Shown one piece after another: positions 25,137 to 34,588 of a stretch of 64,000 nucleotides of DNA; position 1 is the stretch's first letter, and every line of letters begins with the position of its first letter. The notes beneath the pieces were generated by a model that was not told the origin of the DNA, did not search any database, and saw only the letters and a program-made list of their open reading frames with translations. This DNA comes from Bacteroidetes bacterium UBA5697 (lineage in GTDB: Bacteria; Bacteroidota; Bacteroidia; B-17B0; Aurantibacillaceae), in assembly GCA_002420145.1 (NCBI GenBank), contig DIHL01000079.1:29559-93558 (forward strand). Direction: 5' to 3'. Made by a program: the position numbers and the translations under genes.

Positions 25137-26315
25137 TTATTTCCTATCCTTTTTTGTTTTATCAAACACCGTTTGTAAAATTTGTTTTTCTTCAGCGCTC
25201 ATGCTTATGCTTCGGCGGGCATACACTCTTTTAGCGGTTTCTATCATTTTATCAAATTGGTAGTCTTCCATACCTTCTGCTCCACCCCAACTAAAACTTG
25301 GGATATGCGTTGGCGGAAAGCCTCCTCCAAAAATATTAGCACCTACACCAACTACAGTACCTGTATTAAACATGGTATTAATACCACATTTGCTATGGTC
25401 GCCCATGGTTAAACCACAAAATTGCAAACCTGTATCTACCATTTTTTGCTGGGCGTAGTTATACAGTTTTACATTGCCGTAGTTATTTTTTAAGTTAGAG
25501 TTATTGGTATCTGCTCCTAAATTACACCACTCACCTATCACACTATTTCCTAAAAAACCATCGTGTGCTTTATTACTAAATCCAAATACTACTGAGTTAT
25601 TAATCTCTCCTCCTACTTTACTGTGCGGCCCAATAGTGGTTGGTCCGTAAACCTTAGTACTTAATTTTAAAGCAGAGTGTTCGCATAAAGCAAATGGTCC
25701 GCGTACTACAGAGCCTTCCATAATTTCGGCATCTTTACCAATGTATATCGGGCCTGCTTTTGTATTTAAAATGGCAGCTTCCACTACTGCACCTTCTTCC
25801 AAAAAAATATCCTTGACATCTCCAATAACGATATTAGATGATGATAACGGTTGAGATGTTCTATCTCTTGTAATTAATTCAAAATCTTGTTTAATCGCTT
25901 CTCCATTTTTTGAAAAGATATCCCAAGTGTTTTCTACAGAAAGATAATTATTATTTATTTCTTCAGAACTCAATAAAGCTTCTTCAATATTTAATGCAGA
26001 TGCCGTATTACTTCTATAAGCAATTAATGTATTTCCTTTTTTAATTCCTTTATTAAATTCTAAATTATTTATTTGTGCCAATAACTCTGGTGTTGGACAA
26101 ATTTTTCCATTTATAAACACCGCATTATTTGTATAAACACCCTTGTATTTCGAACTTAAATATTCTTGTGTTTGAAAAGTTAACTTGCCATTTAAATAAG
26201 TTTCCCACTTTTCGGTAATGGTTAAAATACCAATTCTTATTTCAGAAACTGGTTTTGTAAACGTCAATGGGAGCAAATTTTGCCAAGTGGCATCATCAAA
26301 TAAAATATAGTTCAT
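25137..26315 (-). CDS. Alternative GlmU-type UDP-GlcNAc diphosphorylase / acetyltransferase of Bacteroidota
   Basis: A 392-residue protein of the bacteroidete 'alternative GlmU' family. The N-terminal third (MNYILFDDATWQNLLPLTFTKPVSEIRIG) is a degenerate nucleotidyltransferase fold. From about residue 165 a left-handed beta-helix of hexapeptide turns carries the acetyltransferase part (IGKDAEIMEGSVVRGPFALCE, then TTIGPHSKVGGE). The expected role is synthesis of UDP-N-acetylglucosamine for the wall and LPS, although the activity of this family rests mostly on genomic inference. Its ATG lies 2 bases after the stop of the 1515-residue barrel/Ig protein, so the two are co-transcribed. Confidence 0.85.
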   Translation of the reverse strand: MNYILFDDATWQNLLPLTFTKPVSEIRIGILTITEKWETYLNGKLTFQTQEYLSSKYKGVYTNNAVFINGKICPTPELLAQINNLEFNKGIKKGNTLIAYRSNTASALNIEEALLSSEEINNNYLSVENTWDIFSKNGEAIKQDFELITRDRTSQPLSSSNIVIGDVKDIFLEEGAVVEAAILNTKAGPIYIGKDAEIMEGSVVRGPFALCEHSALKLSTKVYGPTTIGPHSKVGGEINNSVVFGFSNKAHDGFLGNSVIGEWCNLGADTNNSNLKNNYGNVKLYNYAQQKMVDTGLQFCGLTMGDHSKCGINTMFNTGTVVGVGANIFGGGFPPTHIPSFSWGGAEGMEDYQFDKMIETAKRVYARRSISMSAEEKQILQTVFDKTKKDRK

Positions 26316-26317
26316 AA

Positions 26318-29300
26318 TTAGCGAGGTCTTCGTGGTGTATTAATTGGTTGTGTTTTTGTAGAATCTGTTTCTGTTTTCTTGTTTTGATTATTTGGATTTA
26401 CAGGATTCACTCTTGGGTTTGTTTTCACTGGTACTGTTTTTTCTGATGGACAGGCTCCCATAACATCTCCATGCGCTTGATGTGCAGGCCATGCTGACAA
26501 AGGTATAGAAATAGTTTGAGGATTTTGATTATTCCCTGGAGGGATATGACAAATCGTAATTTTACCTTTTGTTGTATCTCCTGCATTTGTATTTACAGTT
26601 GGCGTAGCAGCTGTTGTTGGTGTTGTAACAGTAGTTGGCGTAGGAGTTACTGAACATGTTCCTATCACATCACCATGCGCTTGATGAGCTGGCCATGCTG
26701 CTAAAGGAATAGTAATAGTTTGAGGATTACCAGTATTTCCAGGAGGAATATGACAAATAGTAATTGTTTTGTTTGTATTTCCTGAAACAGTTGGTGTTGT
26801 AGCTGTAGTTGGCGTAGGAGTTACAGAGCATGTTCCTATCACATCGCCATGTGCTTGATGAGCTGGCCATGCTGCTAAAGGAATAGTAATGGTTTGAGGA
26901 TTACCAGTATTTCCAGGAGGAATATGACAAATAGTAATTGTTTTATTTGTATTTTCTGAAACAGTTGGTGTTGTAGCCGTAGTTGGTGTAGGAACACTTA
27001 CAGTGTTAGTTGCTACTTCATACATAACATTTTCTGTTTTTGTAGCAGTACCATCTACATTGGTTGCCGTTACCGAAAGGATATTTTGCCCTTGATTTAA
27101 ATTGCCTACAAAAGTACCAATATTAGAAGCAAAATTATACGACGTAACTGGGCTACCGTTTAGCGTAACAACAATTTGATTTTGAGTCACAAAAAATGCT
27201 TTAAATTGAAAATTATAAGTAGAGACATTGACAGTTGGTGTTCCAACTGGGCTCAATATACTTACCACTGGAGGTCTTGCTATCGTTTTTTGTCTATAGT
27301 TTACAACAGCTGTTTTGTTATCAGAACCATCATTATTAGTAGCTGTAATTTCTAAACTATTACTGCCATTATTTAATGTTGCTGTATAAGAAAAGTCAAA
27401 TCCATTAAATGTGTAATTAGTTACAACTGCCCCGTTATACTTTACTACAAGGTTATTTGAGTTTAGCATATTAGCAATGGTTGCAGTATAAATATAATTT
27501 GTGCTTTGCGATGTTCCAGATAAATTAGCAGGAGTAACAAATGTAATTACTGGAGGTAATTTAATATTATCATGTGGTGTGTAATTTACATGAACTGTTT
27601 TCGAATCAACACCAAATGTATTTGTTCCTTTCACAGAAACTGTATTATTACCAGTTACTAAATTAGTTTGGAAAAACACTTCTTTAGTATTTACATCGTA
27701 AGTAAAATTAGATTGAGCCACTCCATTAAATAACAATTCAATATCTGCTTTTGAATTCACATTTATTACCGATAATTTAAAGTTGTATAATAAATTATCA
27801 GTGGCATTCATTTGCATAGCAGGGTTTACCAAACTAACTACTGGAGGAGCACCAGCAGCTTTTAGTCTGAAATTTACAATAGCAGTTTTAGAATCTGTTC
27901 CATCGTTATTAGTAGCCGTCACTTCAAACGAATTATTTCCTTGAACCAAAGTAGCAGGATAGTTTACATTAAATCCATCATAAGTATAATTTGTAATTGC
28001 CGTTCCATTATATTTTACAACTAAGCCTGATGTATTTAATACATTAGTAACTGTAGCTTTAAATGTGTAATTTGGATTTGATGCTGAAGCAGGAGAAACC
28101 AATGGATTAACCATTGTTACCACTGGAGGTCGTTTAGCTTGAATTTGTGGTGTATAATTTACATTTACTGTTTTAGAATCAACACCGTATGGATTTGTTC
28201 CCTTAACCACAACCGTATTATTACCTATCACCAAATTAGTTTGAAAAAATACTTCTTTCGTATTAACATCATATGTAAAATTAGATTGAGAAACACCGTT
28301 AAACAATAATTCTACATCAGATTTTGCAGTTACATTTAATACAGATAACTTAAAATTATATAATAAGTTATTGGTAGCATTCATTTGTAAAGCAGGGTTA
28401 ATTAAATTAACTACAGGAGGTTTACCCATTGCCACTTTTTGTTCAAACGTAACGATAGCATTTTTAAAATCAGAACCATCGTTATTTGTTGCTGTAATTT
28501 CTAAAATATTATTTCCATTCACTAAAATTGCTGGATACATAATATTTGGCGCATTAAATACATAATTAGTAATCACGTTTCCATTATACTTTACAACTAA
28601 TTGAGATTTAGAAGTGATATTCGTAACAGTAGCTTTATATAAATAATTTGCGGCTGCCGAATTTACTGGAGAAACTAAAGGATTAGTAATTGTAATTAAT
28701 GGAGGTAATTTAGCCGTTGTAAATGGCATGTAATTTACGTTCACTGTTTTTGAATCAATACCGTAAGCGTTTGTTCCTTTCACAACTACACTATTGTTTC
28801 CAACTACTAAATTAGTTTGAAAGAAAACTTCTTTTGTATTGACATCGTAAGTAAAATTAGATGTAGCTACTCCATTAAAAGTTAATGTGATATCATTTTT
28901 AGAAGCAACGTTTAAAACTGCTAATTTAAAATTATACGATAAATTACTTGAAGTATTAGAAGCTGTTGCAGGATTTAATAAATTAACTACTGGAGGAGCG
29001 CCTGGCACTTTATTTTCGTTTAAAACAACACTCGTTACTTTTGTATCTTCTCCATTTGGATTATTAGCGGTAATGCTAATAGAATTAGATCCTACATTTA
29101 AATTCGCTGTAAATGTAACTTGTTTAGTTGTTGCATTATATGTAAACGGAGTTGACATACCATTATAATAAACTGAAATTCCATTTTGTCCAGATACATT
29201 TAATACTTGAGCTACCACCACATAAGTAGGCGTATTAGAAATATAACCTGGTTGCGCTGGATTAATATAAGTTACTACTGGTGGAGGCCCCACTTGTTTT

Positions 29301-30865
29301 GGTGCAGAGTAATTGATGCTACAATTTTTCACATCACTACCATAACTATTAAATGCCGATACTTCAATTGTATTAACCCCTTCAGATAAATTTAAAGATA
29401 AGTCTAATTGTCCAGTAGTTGTATTAAAGCTAAAATTAGTAACAGAGATATTGTTTACTTTAACAGTAACATTATTTTTTAAAGAAACATTCGCAACAAC
29501 TGCTCTGAAATTATAAGCTTTAGTTGTAGAACTAATAGGGCAAGTTACTGGATTAACAATAGTAATAACAGGAGCTGCACCACCCGGCTTAGGTAGATTA
29601 TAAATAACTGAACTTGATTTATTATCAGAACCTACAGCGTTGGTTGCAATAATTTGAATTGGGTTATTACCAGTATTTAAATTAGCATTAAACTCTAAGA
29701 TATGATTTTGAGCATTAAATGTAAAACTAGAATAATTGGCACCATTTAATTTAAACTGAATTTGATTCGCACTTGTAACATTTAAAATTTGTGCCGAAAT
29801 CTTATATTGATGATTAGTTACAATATGTCCGTTTACTGGCGGTGTGATATAAGTAATAATTGGTTTTGGTTCTAAAGAAGGAGGATTACCAACTACTGTA
29901 TTTGTTGGCACAACTGTATTAGTAGGAACTAATGAATTTGTAGGAACAGTTGTATTAGTTCCAACAACTGTATTTGTGTATGCCGTTTGATTATTATTAG
30001 TTGTTGAAGGATTTTTCTTTTTACCTCTTAAGGTAAATAATAAATTTAATCCAGCATAATGATAGTAATCATTACTGCCTGCAATCATATCTTTATTAGT
30101 ACCTAATCTACCATCTAATAAATCGGCGTTTGTTCCTTGAGGAAAGGTTACTTTATATTCAAACAACATCGAAAAGCCTGGCGCAAATTGGTAACCTAAA
30201 CCAATACCAGCCGAAGGAGAAAAAGTAATTAAATTACCGGCTTTACTTCCGTATGCATCCGACTCATATTTATTATCAATCATACTATTGTATGAACTTA
30301 AAGCCTTCGTTTGATTTCCAGTAGAATCTACTAAACTAAAATCATACATCTTGCCTTTTGAATCTAATAAATCAGATTTAGTTTTAAAACTTGTAATACC
30401 TACTCCACCCCATAAATTTAATAATACATGAGAACGTTCTCTTAATCTATTAAAGGTTAGTTGAAGTTCTAATGAACCTTCACCTAAAGTCATTTTATAG
30501 TTATCATATACATAGCTTCTTCCTGAACTAACACTATCTACATAATTTACTTTTGGATTATATTTTCCATTATAGGCATCATTAGTTTTGATGTCGTAAT
30601 TTCTATTAAAATCCATACCATAGGTATTTGCACCTAAGTATCTTCCTCTAATAGCAAATGAAAAAATATTTGTGCTATTTTCATGAAAGCCTTTTTCAAG
30701 AGTAAGACCTCCGCCCATCCCATAACAACTTCTATAATCTGCTGTTTGCCAAGCCGCACCTAAATTTAAACCAAGTCTCCATGAATTATAATATCTATTG
30801 TAATCCTTTTGCGAAAACGCCTGAAGCGATATTAATGTGATAATTAAAATGTAGATTTTTTTCAT
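26318..30865 (-). CDS. Giant surface protein: N-terminal barrel, ten Ig-like repeats, three Cys/His 'HGD' motifs
   Basis: A 1515-residue protein. A signal peptide (about 1-18) is followed by an outer-membrane-barrel-like domain (about 20-295) with amphipathic strands ending YHYAGLNLLFTLRG. A T/N/P/V-rich linker (about 300-330) follows, then ten Ig-like repeats of about 95 residues (about 335-1290). Each repeat opens with PPVVxxxNP and contains a (Y/F)NG turn and a GNN strand; repeats 4-9 alternate between two subtypes. Three near-identical copies of a motif with ICHIPPGN and WPAHQAHGD ending in Cys follow in PT-rich linkers (about 1308-1471). The tail is basic and has no T9SS sorting domain. 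The N-terminal barrel with an Ig passenger recalls intimin/invasin-type proteins. Function unknown; an adhesin is likely. Confidence 0.75.
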   Translation of the reverse strand: MKKIYILIITLISLQAFSQKDYNRYYNSWRLGLNLGAAWQTADYRSCYGMGGGLTLEKGFHENSTNIFSFAIRGRYLGANTYGMDFNRNYDIKTNDAYNGKYNPKVNYVDSVSSGRSYVYDNYKMTLGEGSLELQLTFNRLRERSHVLLNLWGGVGITSFKTKSDLLDSKGKMYDFSLVDSTGNQTKALSSYNSMIDNKYESDAYGSKAGNLITFSPSAGIGLGYQFAPGFSMLFEYKVTFPQGTNADLLDGRLGTNKDMIAGSNDYYHYAGLNLLFTLRGKKKNPSTTNNNQTAYTNTVVGTNTTVPTNSLVPTNTVVPTNTVVGNPPSLEPKPIITYITPPVNGHIVTNHQYKISAQILNVTSANQIQFKLNGANYSSFTFNAQNHILEFNANLNTGNNPIQIIATNAVGSDNKSSSVIYNLPKPGGAAPVITIVNPVTCPISSTTKAYNFRAVVANVSLKNNVTVKVNNISVTNFSFNTTTGQLDLSLNLSEGVNTIEVSAFNSYGSDVKNCSINYSAPKQVGPPPVVTYINPAQPGYISNTPTYVVVAQVLNVSGQNGISVYYNGMSTPFTYNATTKQVTFTANLNVGSNSISITANNPNGEDTKVTSVVLNENKVPGAPPVVNLLNPATASNTSSNLSYNFKLAVLNVASKNDITLTFNGVATSNFTYDVNTKEVFFQTNLVVGNNSVVVKGTNAYGIDSKTVNVNYMPFTTAKLPPLITITNPLVSPVNSAAANYLYKATVTNITSKSQLVVKYNGNVITNYVFNAPNIMYPAILVNGNNILEITATNNDGSDFKNAIVTFEQKVAMGKPPVVNLINPALQMNATNNLLYNFKLSVLNVTAKSDVELLFNGVSQSNFTYDVNTKEVFFQTNLVIGNNTVVVKGTNPYGVDSKTVNVNYTPQIQAKRPPVVTMVNPLVSPASASNPNYTFKATVTNVLNTSGLVVKYNGTAITNYTYDGFNVNYPATLVQGNNSFEVTATNNDGTDSKTAIVNFRLKAAGAPPVVSLVNPAMQMNATDNLLYNFKLSVINVNSKADIELLFNGVAQSNFTYDVNTKEVFFQTNLVTGNNTVSVKGTNTFGVDSKTVHVNYTPHDNIKLPPVITFVTPANLSGTSQSTNYIYTATIANMLNSNNLVVKYNGAVVTNYTFNGFDFSYTATLNNGSNSLEITATNNDGSDNKTAVVNYRQKTIARPPVVSILSPVGTPTVNVSTYNFQFKAFFVTQNQIVVTLNGSPVTSYNFASNIGTFVGNLNQGQNILSVTATNVDGTATKTENVMYEVATNTVSVPTPTTATTPTVSENTNKTITICHIPPGNTGNPQTITIPLAAWPAHQAHGDVIGTCSVTPTPTTATTPTVSGNTNKTITICHIPPGNTGNPQTITIPLAAWPAHQAHGDVIGTCSVTPTPTTVTTPTTAATPTVNTNAGDTTKGKITICHIPPGNNQNPQTISIPLSAWPAHQAHGDVMGACPSEKTVPVKTNPRVNPVNPNNQNKKTETDSTKTQPINTPRRPR
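26447..26960. repeat. Three DNA copies of the Cys/His 'HGD' motif unit
   Basis: Two adjacent copies share a 174-base (58-codon) period and near-identical DNA (about 26652-26790 and 26826-26960). The third copy (about 26450-26570) is more diverged. Each encodes ITICHIPPGN...HQAHGDV(I/M)G(T/A)C. The near-identity suggests recent duplication or gene conversion. Confidence 0.8.
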
Positions 30866-30891
30866 AGTTTATTATTTGTATTGTAAATGAT

Positions 30892-30918
30892 AAAACATAG
30901 ACGAGGCGCCTATGTTTT
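30892..30918 (-). terminator. Hairpin between the PorE-like gene and the barrel/Ig gene
   Basis: A 27-base inverted repeat (AAAACATAG / CTATGTTTT plus two inner pairs, 3-base loop) lies 29 bases after the PorE-like stop. The T-run is short (TTTTAT), so it may be a partial terminator or an mRNA-processing/stability hairpin that splits the long surface-protein operon. Confidence 0.55.
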
Positions 30919-30946
30919 AAAAATATATAATTATTGTGCCAAAAAT

Positions 30947-33616
30947 TTATAGTTTTCCAACTTCTACTATCTTAAACTCTGTTCTTCGGTTCTTAGCGTG
31001 CTCTTCCTCAGAACAGTCGGTATCATTTTTACAGTTATTTAACAATTTACTCTCTCCATAACCAACAGCTGTTAACCTCGATTTACTAATTCCTTTTGAA
31101 ATAATATAATCAACAGCAGCCTTAGCTCTTTTTTGAGATAAAGTCATATTAAATACATCAGAACTTCTAGAGTCAGTATGAGAACTCAATTCGATATTTA
31201 AATTTTTATTGGAATTTAAAACCGTAATTACTTTATCTAAAATATTTTTACCAGCTGCATCAATTCTATAATCGCCATATGCATAATATAAACTTTCGAT
31301 AATAGTAATAGCTTGCTGTTTTTCTTTATTCTTCATTTCTAAAACCTCTAACCAAGGATCATCAACCGAATAATCTCCTAAGGCTGTTCTATCAACTTCT
31401 AATAAATCAAACTGAAATTTACCGCCAGTATTTCGTTTAATTTCTTTATAAATACGACCTCTTGAATCAGCTACAAATATTTTAGTCACATTTGAAAATT
31501 TAGGATCCGAATCATCAATAGCAAATAAATAATTTTTATCGGCTCCTAGATTTTTAAAAGAGAATTTTCCTTTACTATCTGTGATAATATTTTCAATCAC
31601 TTCTGTTTGATTAAAGATGGTTACTTTTGCATTGCTAATTGCTTTTTTATCTTGGTCATATAAAAAACCAGTTAACGCCATAATTAAGTCGGCATCGTTC
31701 ACTGATAAATCAGAAATAGCTGTTTTATCAACTCCTAACAATGAAAAATTAAATTTGCCTTTAGAATCAGAGCGGGCAATTTTAACTTCTTTACCACTCT
31801 TACTAGTTAAAATAATTTTAGTATCAATAGGCATATCATCATCAACCACCGTTAACGAATAATTTTGATCTAAAGGTAAGTTTCTGAATGCAAAAGCACC
31901 AAACTCATTGGTTGTAGTTTCTTCAACAATATCTCCAAATTCATTTTTAATAATTACTTTTTTGTTAGCAATTGGCTTACTAGGACTTTCACCATACAAT
32001 AAATTACCAGCTAAACTTAAATCATCATCATTATATAAATCAGGCATTCCATTTGGGTCTACTGGTAAATTTTTAAATACAAATTTTTGCCCAGGACCAT
32101 TGCTATGAGTAATACGAGTGATTTTAGCATTTTTATCAGCTAAGTAATAACGAGATTTGTTTTTCAAATTCACCTCATTACTTTCTATTTCTGCCATATA
32201 CACTTTATCGGCATCTAAATCTCTAAATACAAAATAACCTTTATCATCTGTTTTAGTAGAATCTATAACTTTTCCATTAACATCCAATAAGTATACTTTT
32301 ACATTCTTTGCGGGATCATTAGCATTCTCTGTTAATAAAACAGTTCCATCTAACATCATACTTTTGTTAGTGAATTTAAACCAATAAATATCATCTTCTC
32401 CTTTTCCTCCTTCTCTATTTGAAGAAAAATATCCTACTGTGTCATTTAAAAAAGCAATTCCAAAATCATCCGATTTACTATTTAATAACAAGCCTTCGTT
32501 TCTATTCAATAACCATTTTCCATCTTTTTGTTTAGCTGAAAAAATATCCAAATCACCAAAACCTGGTAACCCATTTGACGAGAAATATAAAGTTCCATCT
32601 TTTTTTACGGAAGGAAACACTTCGTCTCCTGATGTATTAATATCAAAGCCTAAATTTACAGGCTTATCCCATCCATCTCCATTTTTCTTACACATCCAAA
32701 TATCTTGTCCGCCTAATGTGCCAGGCATATCTGATGCAAAATACAAAATAGTACCATCGGCGCTTAATGCTGGATGAGCACAAGAATACTCATCGCTATT
32801 ATACACAAATGGTTTAGGCTTAGAAAATGAGCTGCCTTTTACTTCGCTAAAATAAATTTTAGCTCTATTAATAAAATTTTTATTCTTTTTATTTACAATG
32901 TAATTTACTCGCGTATAAGCTGCAAATTTACCGTCATTAGTAAATGAAATAGGACCATCATGAAAACTTGTATTTACTTTTTTAGAAAGCAATTTTTCTT
33001 TTTTTACTTCGTTATTTTTAATTTCTGAAGAAAAGATATTTAGATATGGTTGATTATTGGTTGCCGAAGTTTCAAAATCAACGATATCATTTACTTTTTC
33101 TGCAATAAATATTAATTTATTATTGACAACAACTGGACAAAACTCAGAGCGCTTTGTATTAATAGATTCAATGTTTTTTATTTCATACTCTTTTGGTTTC
33201 GATTCCCAATATTTTATTTCTTGACAAGACTTAATTGCATTTTTTGCAATTTTACTATTCTCATTATTTTCTAAAAACACATAATATTGATTAAGTGCTT
33301 CGGGATATTTATTATTAGATTTTAAAACATTTCCATAATTATAATTCACTTCCGCAGGAACTTTCCCTAAACTTAAAGCCTGAGAATAGTAATTTTCTGC
33401 TTGCGAATAATTATTTAAAATACGATAACAATCTGCTAATTTAATCATGGCTGTTTGTCTATCAGCCGATTTTCCTTTAGCTACTTTTTCGTATGCAGGT
33501 ATTGCTTTTGCATAATTATATTTCGAAAAATGTTTTTCTGCTTTTTTCATTTGCGCCAAACCAACAAAAGAAACAAAAATAAAGAGAGAAGTAATATGTA
33601 TATATATATATTTCAT
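30947..33616 (-). CDS. PorE-like TPR / PD40 / regulatory-like / OmpA protein
   Basis: An 889-residue exported protein. A signal peptide (about 1-22) is followed by TPR helices (about 25-125), a PD40 propeller (about 150-415, e.g. GEDDIYWFKF) and carboxypeptidase-regulatory-like beta domains (about 420-760). The C-terminal OmpA domain (about 770-889) has SSHTDSR and KNRRTEF, the Asp/Arg pair that grips peptidoglycan. This is the order of PorE, which ties the T9SS or its client to the cell wall. It is the last gene of the adhesin operon, 18 bases after porP/sprF, so its job is probably to anchor that complex. No lipobox is visible. The codons after the ATG are an AT dinucleotide run. Confidence 0.88.
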   Translation of the reverse strand: MKYIYIHITSLFIFVSFVGLAQMKKAEKHFSKYNYAKAIPAYEKVAKGKSADRQTAMIKLADCYRILNNYSQAENYYSQALSLGKVPAEVNYNYGNVLKSNNKYPEALNQYYVFLENNENSKIAKNAIKSCQEIKYWESKPKEYEIKNIESINTKRSEFCPVVVNNKLIFIAEKVNDIVDFETSATNNQPYLNIFSSEIKNNEVKKEKLLSKKVNTSFHDGPISFTNDGKFAAYTRVNYIVNKKNKNFINRAKIYFSEVKGSSFSKPKPFVYNSDEYSCAHPALSADGTILYFASDMPGTLGGQDIWMCKKNGDGWDKPVNLGFDINTSGDEVFPSVKKDGTLYFSSNGLPGFGDLDIFSAKQKDGKWLLNRNEGLLLNSKSDDFGIAFLNDTVGYFSSNREGGKGEDDIYWFKFTNKSMMLDGTVLLTENANDPAKNVKVYLLDVNGKVIDSTKTDDKGYFVFRDLDADKVYMAEIESNEVNLKNKSRYYLADKNAKITRITHSNGPGQKFVFKNLPVDPNGMPDLYNDDDLSLAGNLLYGESPSKPIANKKVIIKNEFGDIVEETTTNEFGAFAFRNLPLDQNYSLTVVDDDMPIDTKIILTSKSGKEVKIARSDSKGKFNFSLLGVDKTAISDLSVNDADLIMALTGFLYDQDKKAISNAKVTIFNQTEVIENIITDSKGKFSFKNLGADKNYLFAIDDSDPKFSNVTKIFVADSRGRIYKEIKRNTGGKFQFDLLEVDRTALGDYSVDDPWLEVLEMKNKEKQQAITIIESLYYAYGDYRIDAAGKNILDKVITVLNSNKNLNIELSSHTDSRSSDVFNMTLSQKRAKAAVDYIISKGISKSRLTAVGYGESKLLNNCKNDTDCSEEEHAKNRRTEFKIVEVGKL
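33600..33612. repeat. AT dinucleotide run in the first codons of the PorE-like gene
   Basis: The coding strand reads ATGAAA followed by about six TA units (residues KYIYIH). A two-base slip would shift the frame of the whole gene. It is short, so hypervariability is only a possibility. Confidence 0.5.
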
Positions 33617-33634
33617 AGATTCAATAGAACAATT

Positions 33635-34582
33635 TTATAAATAACGAGGAGATAACATTTTCGATTTAAATGTATTCAAATCAAAACCAAGCATAATTTC
33701 ATGCCCATTACCTAATCTTTTTTGAACATTACCCAAAGTAGAATCATACGAATATCCGATTTTTATATTTTCAGTCACAATAACTTGGACCAATGCTCCT
33801 ACCGATCCACTAGATCTAACAAAAGCACCTAACCAAACACGTTTTTTTAATAAAAAATTTAAATTCACATCAATATTACCGGCACCACTAGCTAATCTTA
33901 CAATAACCGTTGGATTAATTACTAAATTTTCTCCTGCAGCAAAACCTTTGCTAACAATACCAAATACATGAGAATTTAATCTATAAGTTAAATCATATTC
34001 TACCTGACTACCAGAAGCATTGATGTAAGAAATATTATCATTATAAATATATGCGGAATTTAAATGAGTGGCACTGATACCTGCATAAAATGAATTTGAC
34101 TTCAAAAATAATCCAGCGTCAAAATCAGGCTTTAATTTATTTCCAGATAAATTAGCATACGCACTTGTTTCACCTGGATCTTTATAATTCATTTTATTAA
34201 AATCATACACAAAATTTACAACTCCAGCTCTTAAACCAAACGATAATTTTAATTTACTTGTTACGGGTAAAATATAAGACACATTTGCATAAGCCGCCGT
34301 TACTCTTTTGGGACCAATCGCATCATTATAGGCACTTAATCCTAAACCAATTCTTTTTTTCTTTAATGGTCCATGAAAACTAAACGATTGTGTTGATGGA
34401 GCTCCTTCAAAACCGCCCCATTGTTTTCTGATATCAATTACAGCGCTTAACGCATCTTTGGTTCCTGCATAGGCAGGATTAATTACCATTTGATTAAATT
34501 GATATTGACTATATTGAGGATCTTGCTGAGCCAGTATTGACAATGTAAATGTGCAAGTAAGTATTAATAATATTTTTCTCAT
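33635..34582 (-). CDS. PorP/SprF family outer-membrane protein
   Basis: A 315-residue outer-membrane barrel of the PorP/SprF family. After the signal peptide (about 1-18) comes the hallmark DPQYSQYQFNQMVINPAYAG and the KQWGGFEGAPSTQSFSFHGP segment, then 12-14 predicted strands. In Flavobacterium johnsoniae SprF is needed to deliver the adhesin SprB, and type B cargo genes are often paired with a PorP/SprF gene. Here it starts 6 bases after the 1505-residue SprB-repeat adhesin gene, so it is probably that adhesin's dedicated partner rather than the core PorP. Confidence 0.93.
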   Translation of the reverse strand: MRKILLILTCTFTLSILAQQDPQYSQYQFNQMVINPAYAGTKDALSAVIDIRKQWGGFEGAPSTQSFSFHGPLKKKRIGLGLSAYNDAIGPKRVTAAYANVSYILPVTSKLKLSFGLRAGVVNFVYDFNKMNYKDPGETSAYANLSGNKLKPDFDAGLFLKSNSFYAGISATHLNSAYIYNDNISYINASGSQVEYDLTYRLNSHVFGIVSKGFAAGENLVINPTVIVRLASGAGNIDVNLNFLLKKRVWLGAFVRSSGSVGALVQVIVTENIKIGYSYDSTLGNVQKRLGNGHEIMLGFDLNTFKSKMLSPRYL

Positions 34583-34588
34583 AGTATT

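Noticed and set aside
26318..30865. CRISPR-like or satellite interpretation of the repeats in the giant gene
   Set aside because: The repeats are protein-coding, about 285 and 174 bases long, diverged at synonymous sites and in one open frame; they are domain duplications.
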